64,000 nt of DNA. It comes from Runella aurantiaca (GTDB taxonomy: Bacteria > Bacteroidota > Bacteroidia > Cytophagales > Spirosomataceae). Every line of letters begins with the position of its first letter. Positions within the stretch are counted from its first letter, which is position 1. Both the position numbers and the translations under genes were made by a program. Positions 36,298-45,670 of the stretch are shown here, piece by piece. Under the pieces are notes generated by a model. The model was not told the DNA's origin. It was given only the letters and a program-made list of their open reading frames with translations, and ran no database searches. Location of the stretch: contig NZ_QPIW01000023.1 of assembly GCF_003339505.1 (NCBI RefSeq), positions 42,293 to 106,292 of the forward strand, given 5' to 3'.

Positions 36298-36317
36298 CAC
36301 ACTTATTATCAAATATT

Positions 36318-36360
36318 TACGGCCAAAAATCACTTCCGTGATTTTTGGCCGTACGTTTTT
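36318..36360. terminator. Strong bidirectional terminator between mraY and the histidine phosphatase gene
   Basis: TACGGCCAAAAATCAC (36318-36333) pairs perfectly over 16 bp with 36338-36353 across a TTCC loop, followed by T-rich sequence. It serves mraY on + and the phosphatase gene on -. The last codons and stop of the phosphatase gene (ending at 36330) lie inside the stem. Confidence 0.85.
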
Positions 36361-36851
36361 TCTTCCAAAGTAACTTTCTTTCCAAACACCCTTTTGTTAA
36401 CTGTCACCACCAACAAATTATCATAATCTTCATGTACAATTTTAGGAATGGACGGCTTCGTGCCTAATCCTTGTGCTATTTCTAAAATGGTGTCGCTGTG
36501 GCCGACAACCAAGGCATTTTTTCCTTTTATTTTTGCCAACCGTTCTACAATAACACTGACGGGTTTGGGTTCATAAATCTCATATTGTTTCCCCAAGTGT
36601 TCCGTTAAAGGTTGTGCTGTATGGCGATTTCGTTGGTATTTACTAACAAAAATGTAGTCAATTCCTTTGTTGTACAGACTATCCGACAAGGCCTTTGCGC
36701 GCTGATGTCCACCTTCTGACAATGGCGTATCTGCGCTATCGTCTAATCGCTCAGCATGGCGTACGATATAAATTTTTGAGGTATAGCATGAATTCAAACT
36801 GGCTATTATGCCGATTGTCAACAATATTTTTTTAAACGTTACTTTTGCCAT
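36330..36851 (-). CDS. Histidine phosphatase superfamily protein, predicted lipoprotein
   Basis: 173 residues with a signal sequence and lipobox-like end (SLNSC), so probably a periplasmic lipoprotein. The phosphoglycerate-mutase fold is shown by IYIVRHAERLDDSADTPLSEGG with the RHA/E catalytic motif at about residue 30. A second Arg lies in KYQRNRHTAQPL, and the second catalytic His in ALVVGHSDTI. Members are usually phosphatases on small molecules or phosphoproteins; the substrate is unknown. The C-terminal codons form one arm of the terminator hairpin. Confidence 0.82.
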   Translation of the reverse strand: MAKVTFKKILLTIGIIASLNSCYTSKIYIVRHAERLDDSADTPLSEGGHQRAKALSDSLYNKGIDYIFVSKYQRNRHTAQPLTEHLGKQYEIYEPKPVSVIVERLAKIKGKNALVVGHSDTILEIAQGLGTKPSIPKIVHEDYDNLLVVTVNKRVFGKKVTLEEKTYGQKSRK

Positions 36852-36890
36852 TCCACCTTAAATTGGTTGCTAAATAATATTCTTTTGGTT

Positions 36891-38729
36891 TTACAGGGTA
36901 TCGCCCCGCAGTTGCCTGAATCGCTTTCTAGCATCGGCAGCGTAGATACTTGCTGGGTATTTTTCGAGCATTTTTTGGTACAACTCCATTGACTTGTCTT
37001 TGTCCTTAAAGCGATTCTGATACAATTCTGCCATCATAAAAAGGGCATCATCACCCAATATGTCGGTCGAGAACTTATCCACAATTACCTGCAAGTTATC
37101 CACTGCTTTTTGATTTTCTCCCATTTTAGCGTACGTCCGAGCTTTCAGCCACAGAATCTCATCGGCAAGCGGGTGATCTTTGTACCTTACAAACATCCCG
37201 TCTAAGCGGTCTAGCGCTATCTGTGTTTGATTTTGATAAAGAAGCAAGTCGATGGCTGCATATTCCTTCATCGCGTCTTCTGACGTGTCTAAACCCGTGT
37301 TATCCTGAATCAATAAGCTCAATGCTCCAGCGTCGTTGGCAATTTCTCTCGTTGTAGCCATTTTCAGGATGTCCAATAAGGCTTTTGATAACTCAAAATC
37401 TCCTGTATAATAAAATTGTCGGGCATTGCGGAGTTTGGCTTCGTAGCCAAGTGGGGTTTCTTTCTGTGATTTTTCAACCTGCGAATACAACAGGGTCGAC
37501 TCCCATGGTTCATTTTTTAAGAGAAAAATATCGCCCAAGTCCAATTTGCACTTGTCCACAAAATCGCTTTCTGCCCGGCCTATTTTCACGGCATTCTGCA
37601 AGATGACGGTAGCGCTGTCTTTTTCATTCAGATAAAACGCGTACAAACTTGCCATACTTCGCATCGCTTCAAGCGTACGATTGTTTTGACCAAGTTCTCC
37701 CAACAACTTTTTATAATCTTCAATCAAGCGTCTCACCGACGTTATTTCCACGGGAAATGTATTTTTCACCTGTTCTTCTCGCGCTACAATCATCATACGC
37801 CGGGCATAAGGATAGAGTTGCCCTTGTGGATAATCTTTCACGACATATTCAAAAGACTGAATGGCCGCTGGGTAATCTTTGTTTTGTAGCGCCAAATTTC
37901 CTAAATCAAATACTTTCGTTCCGTTGTATTTAAACCGTCTATCCAACGCTCTTTCTTGGATGAAAGCTTTACTGAACTGTTTTTTTTGGGTCAAAAACCA
38001 AATCAGCATTTCGGCAAAGAAAGGCTCGTTGGGCTGACGTTGTATTTTTTCGTACAGAATCTTCTCAAATTTTGCCTGATCTTTTTCTTCTCGCAGAAAA
38101 TCTTGAAAATAGTTTTGAATCACTTCCTTGCTTTGAATCGCCACGCCCAGGCTCAGCAATTCTTCAATCATCTGCTCTGTTTTTCCAGTTTGAGCGTACA
38201 AGGCCGCCAATTCCATTTTAAACAAATTATCATTTTTTGCCACATCTCTGGCTTTCAACAAAGTGCTGATGGCTGCATCCGTATTATCTATTTCTCTAAA
38301 TTCATCGGCTAATTCTTTAAATGCATTCAAATCTTTTGCAGGTATTTGGGCAATACTCTCTTGGTATTTTTGAGCGGCGGGCGCTGCTTGCCCCATTTGC
38401 TCCAACATTCGCCCCCAGTAAAGTGTATAGAGGTATCCAACATTTTCATCGGATTTCTGCTGACGTTTAAAGAATTTTTCAGCTTCGTCAAAACTTTTGA
38501 GTTTGACCATACAGCCCACATACCTCCGCAAATAGATTTTGTTAAAATCTTTCCGCAAAACTTTTTGATAAAGTGGGGCTACTTTTTCACACTCACCTTT
38601 TTGAAAGTATGCATCTGCTAAGTCGGCATCACTTTGGGCGTGGCTTTCTGTAGACACCAAAAGTAAAATGACTCCAATAAACAGTATCCACAAACGATAC
38701 AGAGTTGTACACATTTTTCTTGCACCCAT
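36891..38729 (-). CDS. Tetratricopeptide-repeat protein, periplasmic
   Basis: About 612 residues. A signal peptide (RLWILFIGVILLLVSTESHAQ) is followed by TPR units through most of the length, for example YFQKGECEKVAPLYQKVLRKD, PAAIQSFEYVVKDYPQG, and at the end QKAVDNLQVIVDKFSTDILGDDALFMMAELYQ. The last repeats resemble the YbgF/BamD-like outer-membrane lipoprotein type. Possible starts are 38729, 38714 and 38777; I prefer 38729, since the last would lie inside the first DnaA-box-like sequences. Its promoter must lie in or beside the origin region. Function unknown; a scaffold role in the envelope is likely. Confidence 0.75.
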   Translation of the reverse strand: MGARKMCTTLYRLWILFIGVILLLVSTESHAQSDADLADAYFQKGECEKVAPLYQKVLRKDFNKIYLRRYVGCMVKLKSFDEAEKFFKRQQKSDENVGYLYTLYWGRMLEQMGQAAPAAQKYQESIAQIPAKDLNAFKELADEFREIDNTDAAISTLLKARDVAKNDNLFKMELAALYAQTGKTEQMIEELLSLGVAIQSKEVIQNYFQDFLREEKDQAKFEKILYEKIQRQPNEPFFAEMLIWFLTQKKQFSKAFIQERALDRRFKYNGTKVFDLGNLALQNKDYPAAIQSFEYVVKDYPQGQLYPYARRMMIVAREEQVKNTFPVEITSVRRLIEDYKKLLGELGQNNRTLEAMRSMASLYAFYLNEKDSATVILQNAVKIGRAESDFVDKCKLDLGDIFLLKNEPWESTLLYSQVEKSQKETPLGYEAKLRNARQFYYTGDFELSKALLDILKMATTREIANDAGALSLLIQDNTGLDTSEDAMKEYAAIDLLLYQNQTQIALDRLDGMFVRYKDHPLADEILWLKARTYAKMGENQKAVDNLQVIVDKFSTDILGDDALFMMAELYQNRFKDKDKSMELYQKMLEKYPASIYAADARKRFRQLRGDTL

Positions 38730-38777
38730 TTTAATAATAATATATTTAATTTTTAAACTATTATAATCCATTAGCAC

Positions 38778-39302
38778 TGGGGATAAGTGGATAAGAAAGT
38801 TATCCCCGCGTTATCCACTTCTTGTTAAAACGTAAATGTGTATAAGTAGTAGGTTTATCCACGTTGTTTTATTTTTATCCACAACTGAAATTACTGTTTT
38901 TCAGGCATATCTGCAACTATTCACAATTTGCCGTGGATTGTGGATAATTTTATTCACGTTGTGGATGATTATTTTTCCACATTTAAACATGTTTAAAACG
39001 GCTTGAAATGATGTGGGAAATTGGGGTACATTCCCACATTTGTATTGTTGATAAAAAGTTCTCCACATTATCTAAATGTTATCTACACGTTTTCCCACTA
39101 CTTATCCACTTATCTATAAACACGCGTATGGGTTATCCACATACTTATTCACATCTTTTCCTCACTATTGTGTTTTTTGTGAAATAGATGTTTCACAACC
39201 CAAAACTTACCTAGCTATTTTTTACACTATCTCAAAAAGTGAACCAAACTATATAATAGCTTATCCACAGAGTGTGAATGATGTGGATTATTTTGTGGAT
39301 AA
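38778..39302. other. oriC: Probable replication origin: DnaA-box cluster
   Basis: About 520 bp with many copies of TTATCCACA on both strands. Perfect boxes are at 38875 (+), 38939 (-), 39133 (+), 39261 (+) and 39294 (-). Near-matches are at 38786 (-), 38811, 38855, 39102 (TTATCCACT/G), 38837 (-, TTATACACA), 38950 and 39145 (TTATTCAC), 38960 (-), 39079 and 39282 (-). AT-rich stretches (about 38960-39000, 39160-39260) could be the unwinding element. mnmG (gidA), a classical oriC neighbour, lies 1.9 kb away. The interval has no coding capacity; the last box runs into the 3' end of the Ig-like protein gene. Confidence 0.85.
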
Positions 39303-40913
39303 GTCGATATCTATGCCACTCATTACAAAGTTTTTCTTCACTTTAACGGCTTCGGTGTGAAAAAACACGGGTTCGGCTAATTTATTGGCTTTTACATCGC
39401 CCGTATCCCATTGCCCGTTTCCGTTTTCATCCACAATAATGCGCAGCGTGTACGTTGCGGGTTTTAGATATGAAAAAACATAAGGAGTTTTATTACCAAT
39501 AGATTTAACTACGTCAAATTTATCATCGAGCAGTTCGACGATAAATTTACTTTTAGCACCCTTTATTTCACCTTCCAATGTGCCGTAGTTTTCTTCATCC
39601 ATGATGGGGAGTTTATAGGTTTTAGCGGGGATTGTATCGTTTTCTACGCTAAAAAAAGTGGCTTTAGGAATGATTACTTTGAGTTCGCGACGGGCGAGAA
39701 TTGGTCGAGAAAGAGAAAGTATGGCTTGATTATTGGCCCAGGTAAAATCAGAAATTTTGATAACTTCGGCTTTTGTGCTATCGCTAAAAATCTGGATTTG
39801 ATTAAGCCTTGCTTCGGCTACGGGTTTATTAAAGGTTAATTTTAGCGCAAAATTCCTAGGTTCTATTTCGCCATTTTCGGGAAAATTTGTCTTCATATCG
39901 AAGGGCTCGCGGTTGCTATCGGCGTTCTTCCCTCCTCCCCTAGCTTCCCTGAATTTTATTTTTTGGGTATGTTCAAAGGTCAATCCTACGGAGTCCACAA
40001 TCGTTATTTTGGCTACAAGGGTATCCTTACGATTCTTTGTGTTATAGAACTTCAGTTCATTAGTCCCCGCCTGAAAGTGCGGTATTGAGTCTTCTGGATT
40101 GTTAAATTTTACTTTGTATTCAAGGAATCCTTTATCGTAGTTTATGGAGTAATAATTGGCCCTAGGCTGCGTATTTCGCACTTTTGCGGGGGTATTATTG
40201 GCCATAAACAGCCTCAACGAAACGCCTGAGATTTGCGTAGAATCAACAATTGTGATGCTATCTCTTAAATACGCGATTTTTTCGGCCCTTGGATTATAGC
40301 TTAAAGAGCGATTTTTATCGTCAAAAGCAAATAGTCTATACTTGTTCGGTCGAATATTTTCAATGCTGTATCGGCCTGCGCTATCCGAACGCGTAAAGTA
40401 ACTTGGCTTCATTTTTTCAATATTCAGGGTGTCCGAATTTGGGTACAGGCCTACCAAAACATCCAACAATGGCTTATCTGAAAGTAAATCTTTTACCTGC
40501 CCACCTACAGATGCAGAGTCAATACCTATGCCCGTACTGAAGACAACGCGAAGATTTCGGGCTGGATTTTTTTCGCTGAAATCTTTGATGGCGTCACCAA
40601 AGGAAAGGGAATAAGTGGTGGCGGTGTCAAGTGATTTTTTAAATTTGATTTGCAGTCCGGTTGGTCTAGCCTTAAAATCATACTCCCCAGCATCAGGAGT
40701 TATCAAGAGTTTTTGCTGTAAATTCTCCGCAACAATGTATTCGTCAAACTCTAAGTCAACGGTACGCCCTTGGTAATTTGTTTGCTTATTGTCGGGGATG
40801 CTTGATATAAGATTTGGTGGTACGGTGTCCCTCTTTCCTCCCGTGGGAGAAATGGGCTGAGCGCAGGATGTAACCAAAATATACAGTATAAAATAGAATG
40901 TAAAGTTTCTCAT
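39288..40913 (-). CDS. Ig-like domain lipoprotein (SbsA/Big_5 type)
   Basis: About 541 residues. The start at 40913 (MRNFTFYFILYILVTSCAQ) gives a clean lipoprotein signal with lipobox VTSC; the ATG at 41003 is further upstream and less likely. After the Cys comes the family-typical PISPTGGKRDTVPPNLISSIPDN. A Big_5/SbsA Ig-like domain follows (about 40-135), then a carboxypeptidase-regulatory-like beta domain (SVGGQVKDLLSDKPLLDVLVGLYP, RYSIENIRPNKYRLFAF). A second Ig-like part and a closing beta domain (DENGNGQWDTGDV) end the protein. It is common in Bacteroidota and of unknown role, probably facing the periplasm. Its 3' end overlaps the origin's last DnaA box. Confidence 0.8.
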   Translation of the reverse strand: MRNFTFYFILYILVTSCAQPISPTGGKRDTVPPNLISSIPDNKQTNYQGRTVDLEFDEYIVAENLQQKLLITPDAGEYDFKARPTGLQIKFKKSLDTATTYSLSFGDAIKDFSEKNPARNLRVVFSTGIGIDSASVGGQVKDLLSDKPLLDVLVGLYPNSDTLNIEKMKPSYFTRSDSAGRYSIENIRPNKYRLFAFDDKNRSLSYNPRAEKIAYLRDSITIVDSTQISGVSLRLFMANNTPAKVRNTQPRANYYSINYDKGFLEYKVKFNNPEDSIPHFQAGTNELKFYNTKNRKDTLVAKITIVDSVGLTFEHTQKIKFREARGGGKNADSNREPFDMKTNFPENGEIEPRNFALKLTFNKPVAEARLNQIQIFSDSTKAEVIKISDFTWANNQAILSLSRPILARRELKVIIPKATFFSVENDTIPAKTYKLPIMDEENYGTLEGEIKGAKSKFIVELLDDKFDVVKSIGNKTPYVFSYLKPATYTLRIIVDENGNGQWDTGDVKANKLAEPVFFHTEAVKVKKNFVMSGIDIDLSTK

Positions 40914-41090
40914 TAGGTGATGTTGAGAATGAAGAACTGGTTTATAAGTTATCTTTATCATGCTTTTAGCAGACAGTTTTTTATGTTGTAAAAGGGTAAT
41001 CATATTAATATAAGGAACGAAAGGTTTTAAAGTCTCTGCAAATTAACAGCTTTTAAATCCTGAATGAATTTAGGAGTGGATTGCAAAAAT

Positions 41091-41117
41091 AAAAGGTGAC
41101 CGTCAAGGCCACCTTTT
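41091..41117 (-). terminator. Terminator of mnmG
   Basis: AAAAGGTG (41091-41098) pairs with CACCTTTT (41110-41117), with further CC/GG pairing inside. On the minus strand the stem is followed by TATTTTTGC. It lies 30 bp after the mnmG stop. Confidence 0.75.
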
Positions 41118-41146
41118 ATTAACATCTTTTAACGACTTGCCTGTAT

Positions 41147-43009
41147 TTATCTCCCCAAGTAAATCATCAATACTGATACATCAGACGGACTGACTCCGCT
41201 TATTCTGGATGCTTGCCCAAGTGTACCCGGACGGAGGCTTTTGAGTTTTTGACGCCCTTCAAATGACAGAGCCGATACGCGGTCGTAGTCGAAATTTGGG
41301 ATGATTTCAAGATCTTCTAATCTATTCATCTTTTCTACCATGAGATATTCTTTCTCAATGTAACTTTCATATTTCACCGTAATCATTGCCTGTTCCAACG
41401 CTTCTTCATCGAATTGATTCAGAAAACCTGCAAAGGAACCTTTTAGATTCTTGATGTCATCTATTTCAATATCGGGTCGTTTTAGCAACTGATATAAGGG
41501 CTGTTTTTCCCGAATCGTTGCGGTGCCCAATTGAACAAGTTGTTGGTTTATTTCTTCGGGTTGGGCTTTGATGGTTTTGAGTTCTTTTAAAATCAACTCG
41601 GTATTAGCCACTTTTTCACGAACGCGTTGGAGACGAGATTCCGCAGCGAGTCCGATTTTGTACCCTTTTTCTGTAAGACGAATGTCTGCATTATCTTGCC
41701 GTAAAAGAGTACGGTATTCTGCTCTTGATGTAAACATCCGGTAAGGTTCGTCGGTCCCTTTATTGACGAGGTCATCTACCAATACGCCGATATAGGCTTC
41801 TGAGCGTTTTAAAACGAATGACTCCAACTCGTGTGTATTTTGATGAGCGTTAATACCCGCGATTAATCCCTGACATGCGGCTTCTTCATAACCCGTTGTC
41901 CCGTTGATTTGTCCTGCAAAAAACAGGTTCTTGATAAGGTGGGTTTCGAGGGTTAACTTTAACTGTGTAGGCGGAAAATAATCGTATTCTATGGCGTAGC
42001 CAGGACGAAACATTTTTGCATTCTCAAACCCAGGAATCAATCGTAGTGCCTTGTATTGAACATCCTCTGGAAGAGATGTAGAAAAACCGTTTACGTAGAT
42101 TTCAACGGTGTTCCATCCTTCTGGTTCCACAAAAATCTGATGTCGGTCTTTGTCGGCAAATCGGTTGATTTTATCTTCAACCGATGGACAGTAACGAGGC
42201 CCTAACCCTTTGATACGGCCCGAAAACATTGGTGATTTGTCAAACCCAGTGCGCAACGCAGCGTGAACTTCTTCGTTGGTGTAGGTAATCCAACAGCTTC
42301 TTTGGTGTTCAAGCTTTGGGGTTGACGTATACGAAAATTTAGCGGGATTCTCGTCTCCTGGCTGTTCTTCCATGCGACTATAATCCAACGAACGTCCATC
42401 TATGCGCGGTGGGGTTCCTGTTTTCATTCGCCCCGATTCAAAGCCTAATTCAATCAATTGCTCTGTTATTCCCGTTGCTGACTTCTCTCCTACTCTACCA
42501 CCTCCAAAGTTTTTTTCTCCAATATGGATTAATCCATTCAAAAAAGTGCCATTGGTTAGGACTACCGATTTGCTTTGTATTTCAATTCCAAGGCTTGTTT
42601 TTATTCCAGCTACGACTCCATTTTTGATAATAAGCTCACGAACGGTGTCTTGCCAAAAATCTATATTGGGTGTTTGTTCAAGTGTTATTCGCCATTCTTC
42701 TGCAAAACGCACCCTGTCGCTTTGACATCTTGGCGACCACATAGCGGGCCCCTTTGAACGGTTGAGCATTCGGAATTGTATCATTGTTTTGTCGCTGATG
42801 ATTCCAGACTGTCCACCAAGAGCATCTATTTCTCTTACGATTTGTCCCTTGGCAACACCTCCCATTGCGGGGTTACAAGACATCTGTGCAATGGTGTGCA
42901 TGTTCATTGTAATGAGCAAAACTTTGGATCCCATGTTTGCCGCTGCTGCTGCTGCTTCACATCCTGCATGGCCTGCCCCAACCACAATTACGTCGTATTT
43001 TGGAAACAT
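41147..43009 (-). CDS. mnmG: tRNA uridine-5-carboxymethylaminomethyl modification enzyme
   Basis: 620 residues. With MnmE it installs the cmnm5 group on U34 of tRNAs that read two-codon boxes. The FAD-binding motif VVGAGHAGCEAAAAAA is at residues 10-25. Other landmarks are MSCNPAMGGVAKGQIVREIDALGG, the Cys-containing CQSDRVRFAEEWR, GTFLNGLIHIGEKNFGGGR, PRYCPSVEDKINRFADKDRHQIF and GQINGTTGYEEAACQGL. The C-terminal helical region ending GVSPSDVSVLMIYLGR is normal. Its closeness to the DnaA-box cluster fits the frequent gidA-oriC linkage. Confidence 0.96.
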   Translation of the reverse strand: MFPKYDVIVVGAGHAGCEAAAAAANMGSKVLLITMNMHTIAQMSCNPAMGGVAKGQIVREIDALGGQSGIISDKTMIQFRMLNRSKGPAMWSPRCQSDRVRFAEEWRITLEQTPNIDFWQDTVRELIIKNGVVAGIKTSLGIEIQSKSVVLTNGTFLNGLIHIGEKNFGGGRVGEKSATGITEQLIELGFESGRMKTGTPPRIDGRSLDYSRMEEQPGDENPAKFSYTSTPKLEHQRSCWITYTNEEVHAALRTGFDKSPMFSGRIKGLGPRYCPSVEDKINRFADKDRHQIFVEPEGWNTVEIYVNGFSTSLPEDVQYKALRLIPGFENAKMFRPGYAIEYDYFPPTQLKLTLETHLIKNLFFAGQINGTTGYEEAACQGLIAGINAHQNTHELESFVLKRSEAYIGVLVDDLVNKGTDEPYRMFTSRAEYRTLLRQDNADIRLTEKGYKIGLAAESRLQRVREKVANTELILKELKTIKAQPEEINQQLVQLGTATIREKQPLYQLLKRPDIEIDDIKNLKGSFAGFLNQFDEEALEQAMITVKYESYIEKEYLMVEKMNRLEDLEIIPNFDYDRVSALSFEGRQKLKSLRPGTLGQASRISGVSPSDVSVLMIYLGR

Positions 43010-43117
43010 GTATTGTGCGTTTTAAATGTTGTAATTTTTATCCGTTTCACGCGTTTTTGTAAAAATCACCAAAACGTTCCACGTGAAGCATTTGTTATTG
43101 TGTTGATATATAGCAAG

Positions 43118-43531
43118 TTATGAGATTGTTAGGTAAAAGTCTTCTTTTGCTCTCATTTCTTGTTCTTGTTCATCTTCATGATCGTCGTAACCAACTAAAT
43201 GCAAAATACCATGGGCTAAAACACGGCGAAGCTCTTCTTCGAAAGGCTTCTTGAGTTCTTGAGCGTTGTCTTTTACTCTGTCGATGCTAATGAATATATC
43301 TCCTTCGACAACAGCCTCTTCTTCGCTATTATCAAAAGTGATAATATCCGTATAAAAGTCATGCTCAAGGTATTGTCGATTTACGTTAAGAAGGTATTCA
43401 TCAGAACAAAAAATATAGTTGAGTTGGTTCAACATAAAGCCTTCAGCTTTAATGATACTCTGAAGCCAAGATTTGGTTTTGCGGGGTTGCGGAACTTTAA
43501 AGTCCACATCTTCAATAAAAAACTGAATCAT
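43118..43531 (-). CDS. ybeY: Endoribonuclease YbeY (rRNA maturation factor)
   Basis: 137 residues; a metal-dependent RNase involved in 16S rRNA 3'-end maturation and ribosome quality control. The zinc motif H-G-x-L-H-x-x-G-Y-D-H is seen as AHGILHLVGYDDHEDEQ (about residues 109-125). The upstream part has NRQYLEHDFYTDIITFD, matching the family's LN-x-x-Y-R-x-x-D-x-x-T-D-V-L-S-F region with changes. A good promoter overlaps the end of the preceding radical SAM gene. mnmG follows after 108 bp, so both may be co-transcribed. Confidence 0.92.
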   Translation of the reverse strand: MIQFFIEDVDFKVPQPRKTKSWLQSIIKAEGFMLNQLNYIFCSDEYLLNVNRQYLEHDFYTDIITFDNSEEEAVVEGDIFISIDRVKDNAQELKKPFEEELRRVLAHGILHLVGYDDHEDEQEQEMRAKEDFYLTIS

Positions 43532-43605
43532 TTTATGTAGGTAAAATAGAAGAAATGGTTTTTAGATATTTATTCAATAACTATCTGAAAACCAATAATG
43601 ATTTG

Positions 43606-43637
43606 CAAAATTAGGTAACTGAGCGGTAAGATTCAAA
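43606..43637 (-). promoter_or_regulatory. Promoter of ybeY
   Basis: On the minus strand TTTG (43637-43634), a 20-bp spacer and TAATTTTG (43613-43606) match the Bacteroidota -33/-7 consensus. The element overlaps the radical SAM stop, 75 bp before the ybeY start. Confidence 0.7.
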
Positions 43638-44604
43638 ATAACTGTTTCCAGGTGCCTTTGATGAAGTTGTATTTAAGCGTACTTGGAAGGGCTTTCCACC
43701 AGTATTTGTTGATTTCTACGGCAAAAGAAGGCTGCATGTAGCAGTTGATGGCACAGCCTTCACAGGCAGGCAGGCGACCTTCAAGGGCAATCAATTTTTG
43801 AACTTCTTCTGACTGATACAGCTCTTCCAATTGATTTTCAATGGGGAATTCTTTTAAACCCAAATGATAGCAGGGGAGCACCAGCTTATTTTCAGGAGAA
43901 ATGACAATGGTTGTGCTGCCTGCTAGGCAGACTGGATTGTCCACGTGGTTGCCTCCATCAATCCTAAGTTGAATAAAAGCGTCGTTTAAATAAATATTAC
44001 GCTTTTTACCCCAATTTCGTAATTCTTGCAGCGCCGAAGAGGATAATTGAGAACCTATATTGTTATATTCAAAAACAGGATTCAATATCAATACCAAATC
44101 ATTGGGCAGGCAAATGTTTTTCCACAACTGCTCAATTTGGTGGATATTGTTTTCAAAAACGGTGAATAAAATATCTGGACGTTCATTCAATGATTTTGCA
44201 ATTTGAATAGACTCCATCACTTTATCAAAACACTTTACCCCACGCGAGGTATCATGCTCTTCCTGATTAGGTGAGTCGAGTGAAAAATGGAGCATGTCAA
44301 TCAATCCGCGCAGTTTATGGGCGTATTTGGGATAAAGCAACCCGTTGGAAGTGACGGTAGTTAATAATCCTGCATTTTTTGCGGCTCGGAGAAGCTCATC
44401 TAATTGACGGTGGAGAAGAGGCTCCCCTCCTGTAAAATCAACCACCTTCACCCCAAGTTTTTTGAGTGCCTCAAAATTGGCTTTGGCATTTTCTAATGTA
44501 ACATAAGGCGATGGTCTTTCCCATATATCACAAAAGCTACAGGTGGCGTTACAACGGTACGTCACGTAGTAATTGCATAAAACAGGGTGGGAAACAAGAC
44601 GCAT
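43633..44604 (-). CDS. Radical SAM protein with SPASM-like C-terminus
   Basis: About 323 residues. The radical SAM cluster motif is CNATCSFC (Cys-x3-Cys-x2-Cys, about residues 19-26) in a TIM-barrel context (VVDFTGGEPLLHRQLDELL). The C-terminus has further Cys residues, LPCYHLG and CEGCAINCYMQPSF, which could bind an auxiliary 4Fe-4S cluster as in SPASM/Twitch enzymes. The ATG at 44604 (MRLVSHPVLCNYYVTYRC) is preferred over 44646. The layout resembles peptide- or heme/lipid-modifying radical SAM enzymes, but no peptide substrate is encoded nearby. It is separated from accD by a terminator. Confidence 0.82.
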   Translation of the reverse strand: MRLVSHPVLCNYYVTYRCNATCSFCDIWERPSPYVTLENAKANFEALKKLGVKVVDFTGGEPLLHRQLDELLRAAKNAGLLTTVTSNGLLYPKYAHKLRGLIDMLHFSLDSPNQEEHDTSRGVKCFDKVMESIQIAKSLNERPDILFTVFENNIHQIEQLWKNICLPNDLVLILNPVFEYNNIGSQLSSSALQELRNWGKKRNIYLNDAFIQLRIDGGNHVDNPVCLAGSTTIVISPENKLVLPCYHLGLKEFPIENQLEELYQSEEVQKLIALEGRLPACEGCAINCYMQPSFAVEINKYWWKALPSTLKYNFIKGTWKQLF

Positions 44605-44635
44605 GGTTTCAAATGAAAAAGTGCATAAAAAGCAA

Positions 44636-44672
44636 AAAGGCCGCAACTACATCTTCTGTTATTGCGGCCTTT
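44636..44672 (-). terminator. Terminator of accD
   Basis: AAAGGCCGCAA (44636-44646) pairs perfectly with TTGCGGCCTTT (44662-44672), 11 bp, with a 15-nt loop. It lies 15 bp past the accD stop and just before the radical SAM start. Confidence 0.75.
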
Positions 44673-44686
44673 GGCGTAAAAATCAA

Positions 44687-45529
44687 TTATTGCAGCATTC
44701 GCAACAGACTGGCCAATTTATCTTTTAAATCTTTTCGATCGACAATAAAGTCTAAAAAGCCGTGTTCCAATACAAATTCAGCACTTTGGAATCCTTTAGG
44801 AAGATCTTTTCCGATGGTTTCACGAATAACTCGCGGACCCGCAAAGCCGATAAGAGCACCTGGTTCTGCGATGTTAAAATCACCTAGCATGGCGTAAGAA
44901 GCCGTTACTCCCCCCGTTGTGGGGTCGGTCAATAAAGAGATATACGGAAGTTTGGCTTCTGACAACAGCGCCAATTTAGCGGATGTTTTGGCCATTTGCA
45001 TCAATGAATATCCTGCTTCCATCATCCGCGCACCTCCCGACCGTGAAATCATCAGAAAGGGCTTTCTGTTTTGTAATGCATGGTCGATTCCGCGCGCAAT
45101 CTTCTCCCCTACAACTGAGCCCATAGAGCCGCCAATAAAGTTAAAGTCCATACAGCTTACCACAATGTCAATATCGTCCATTTTGCCGTATGCGGTACGA
45201 ACAGCATCTTTCAGACCCGTTTTTTTAACAGTATCACGAATACGGTCGGGATATTTTTTAGTGTCTTCAAATTCAAGAGGATCTCCTGAAATCATATCGG
45301 CGTCCAATTCAGTGTATTCGGCCTCGTCAAATAAGACACTGAAATAGGCTTCTGACCCGATTTTTTCGTGATAATTGCATTTTACACAGGTGTATGCATT
45401 GAGTTTATGCTCTCGTGAATGCATCACATGCTTGCAACTAGGACACTGGTACCAAAGCCCATCGGGGGCTTCGCGTTTCATTTCTGTGGGCGTTTGAATG
45501 CCTCTCTCTTTTCTGGTAAACCAAGACAT
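44687..45529 (-). CDS. accD: Acetyl-CoA carboxylase carboxyltransferase, beta subunit
   Basis: 280 residues. With AccA it transfers carboxyl from biotin to acetyl-CoA, making malonyl-CoA for fatty acid synthesis. The N-terminal zinc ribbon has CPSCKHVM and CVKCNYH (C-x2-C, C-x2-C). The crotonase-like carboxyltransferase domain includes [58 protein letters not shown] and GFAGPRVI. The length and start ([11 protein letters not shown]) are normal. The partner accA is not in the window. Confidence 0.95.
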   Translation of the reverse strand: MSWFTRKERGIQTPTEMKREAPDGLWYQCPSCKHVMHSREHKLNAYTCVKCNYHEKIGSEAYFSVLFDEAEYTELDADMISGDPLEFEDTKKYPDRIRDTVKKTGLKDAVRTAYGKMDDIDIVVSCMDFNFIGGSMGSVVGEKIARGIDHALQNRKPFLMISRSGGARMMEAGYSLMQMAKTSAKLALLSEAKLPYISLLTDPTTGGVTASYAMLGDFNIAEPGALIGFAGPRVIRETIGKDLPKGFQSAEFVLEHGFLDFIVDRKDLKDKLASLLRMLQ

Positions 45530-45625
45530 AAAAAGTCAGCAGTTAACAGTTTAAAATATACAGTTTGGCGTTAGAGGTGTTAAATGCTTCACTTACAGCA
45601 AAATAATAACGAGTAACGCAGAAAC

Positions 45626-45641
45626 TGCCGCAAAAGCGGCC
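45626..45641 (-). terminator. Possible terminator of the division cluster
   Basis: GCCGC (45627-45631) and GCGGC (45636-45640) form a short GC-rich hairpin with an AAAA loop, about 30 bp past the alkD stop. The T-run is weak. Confidence 0.45.
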
Positions 45642-45670
45642 TCAAAGATACTAAGAAATTTATCTATGCA

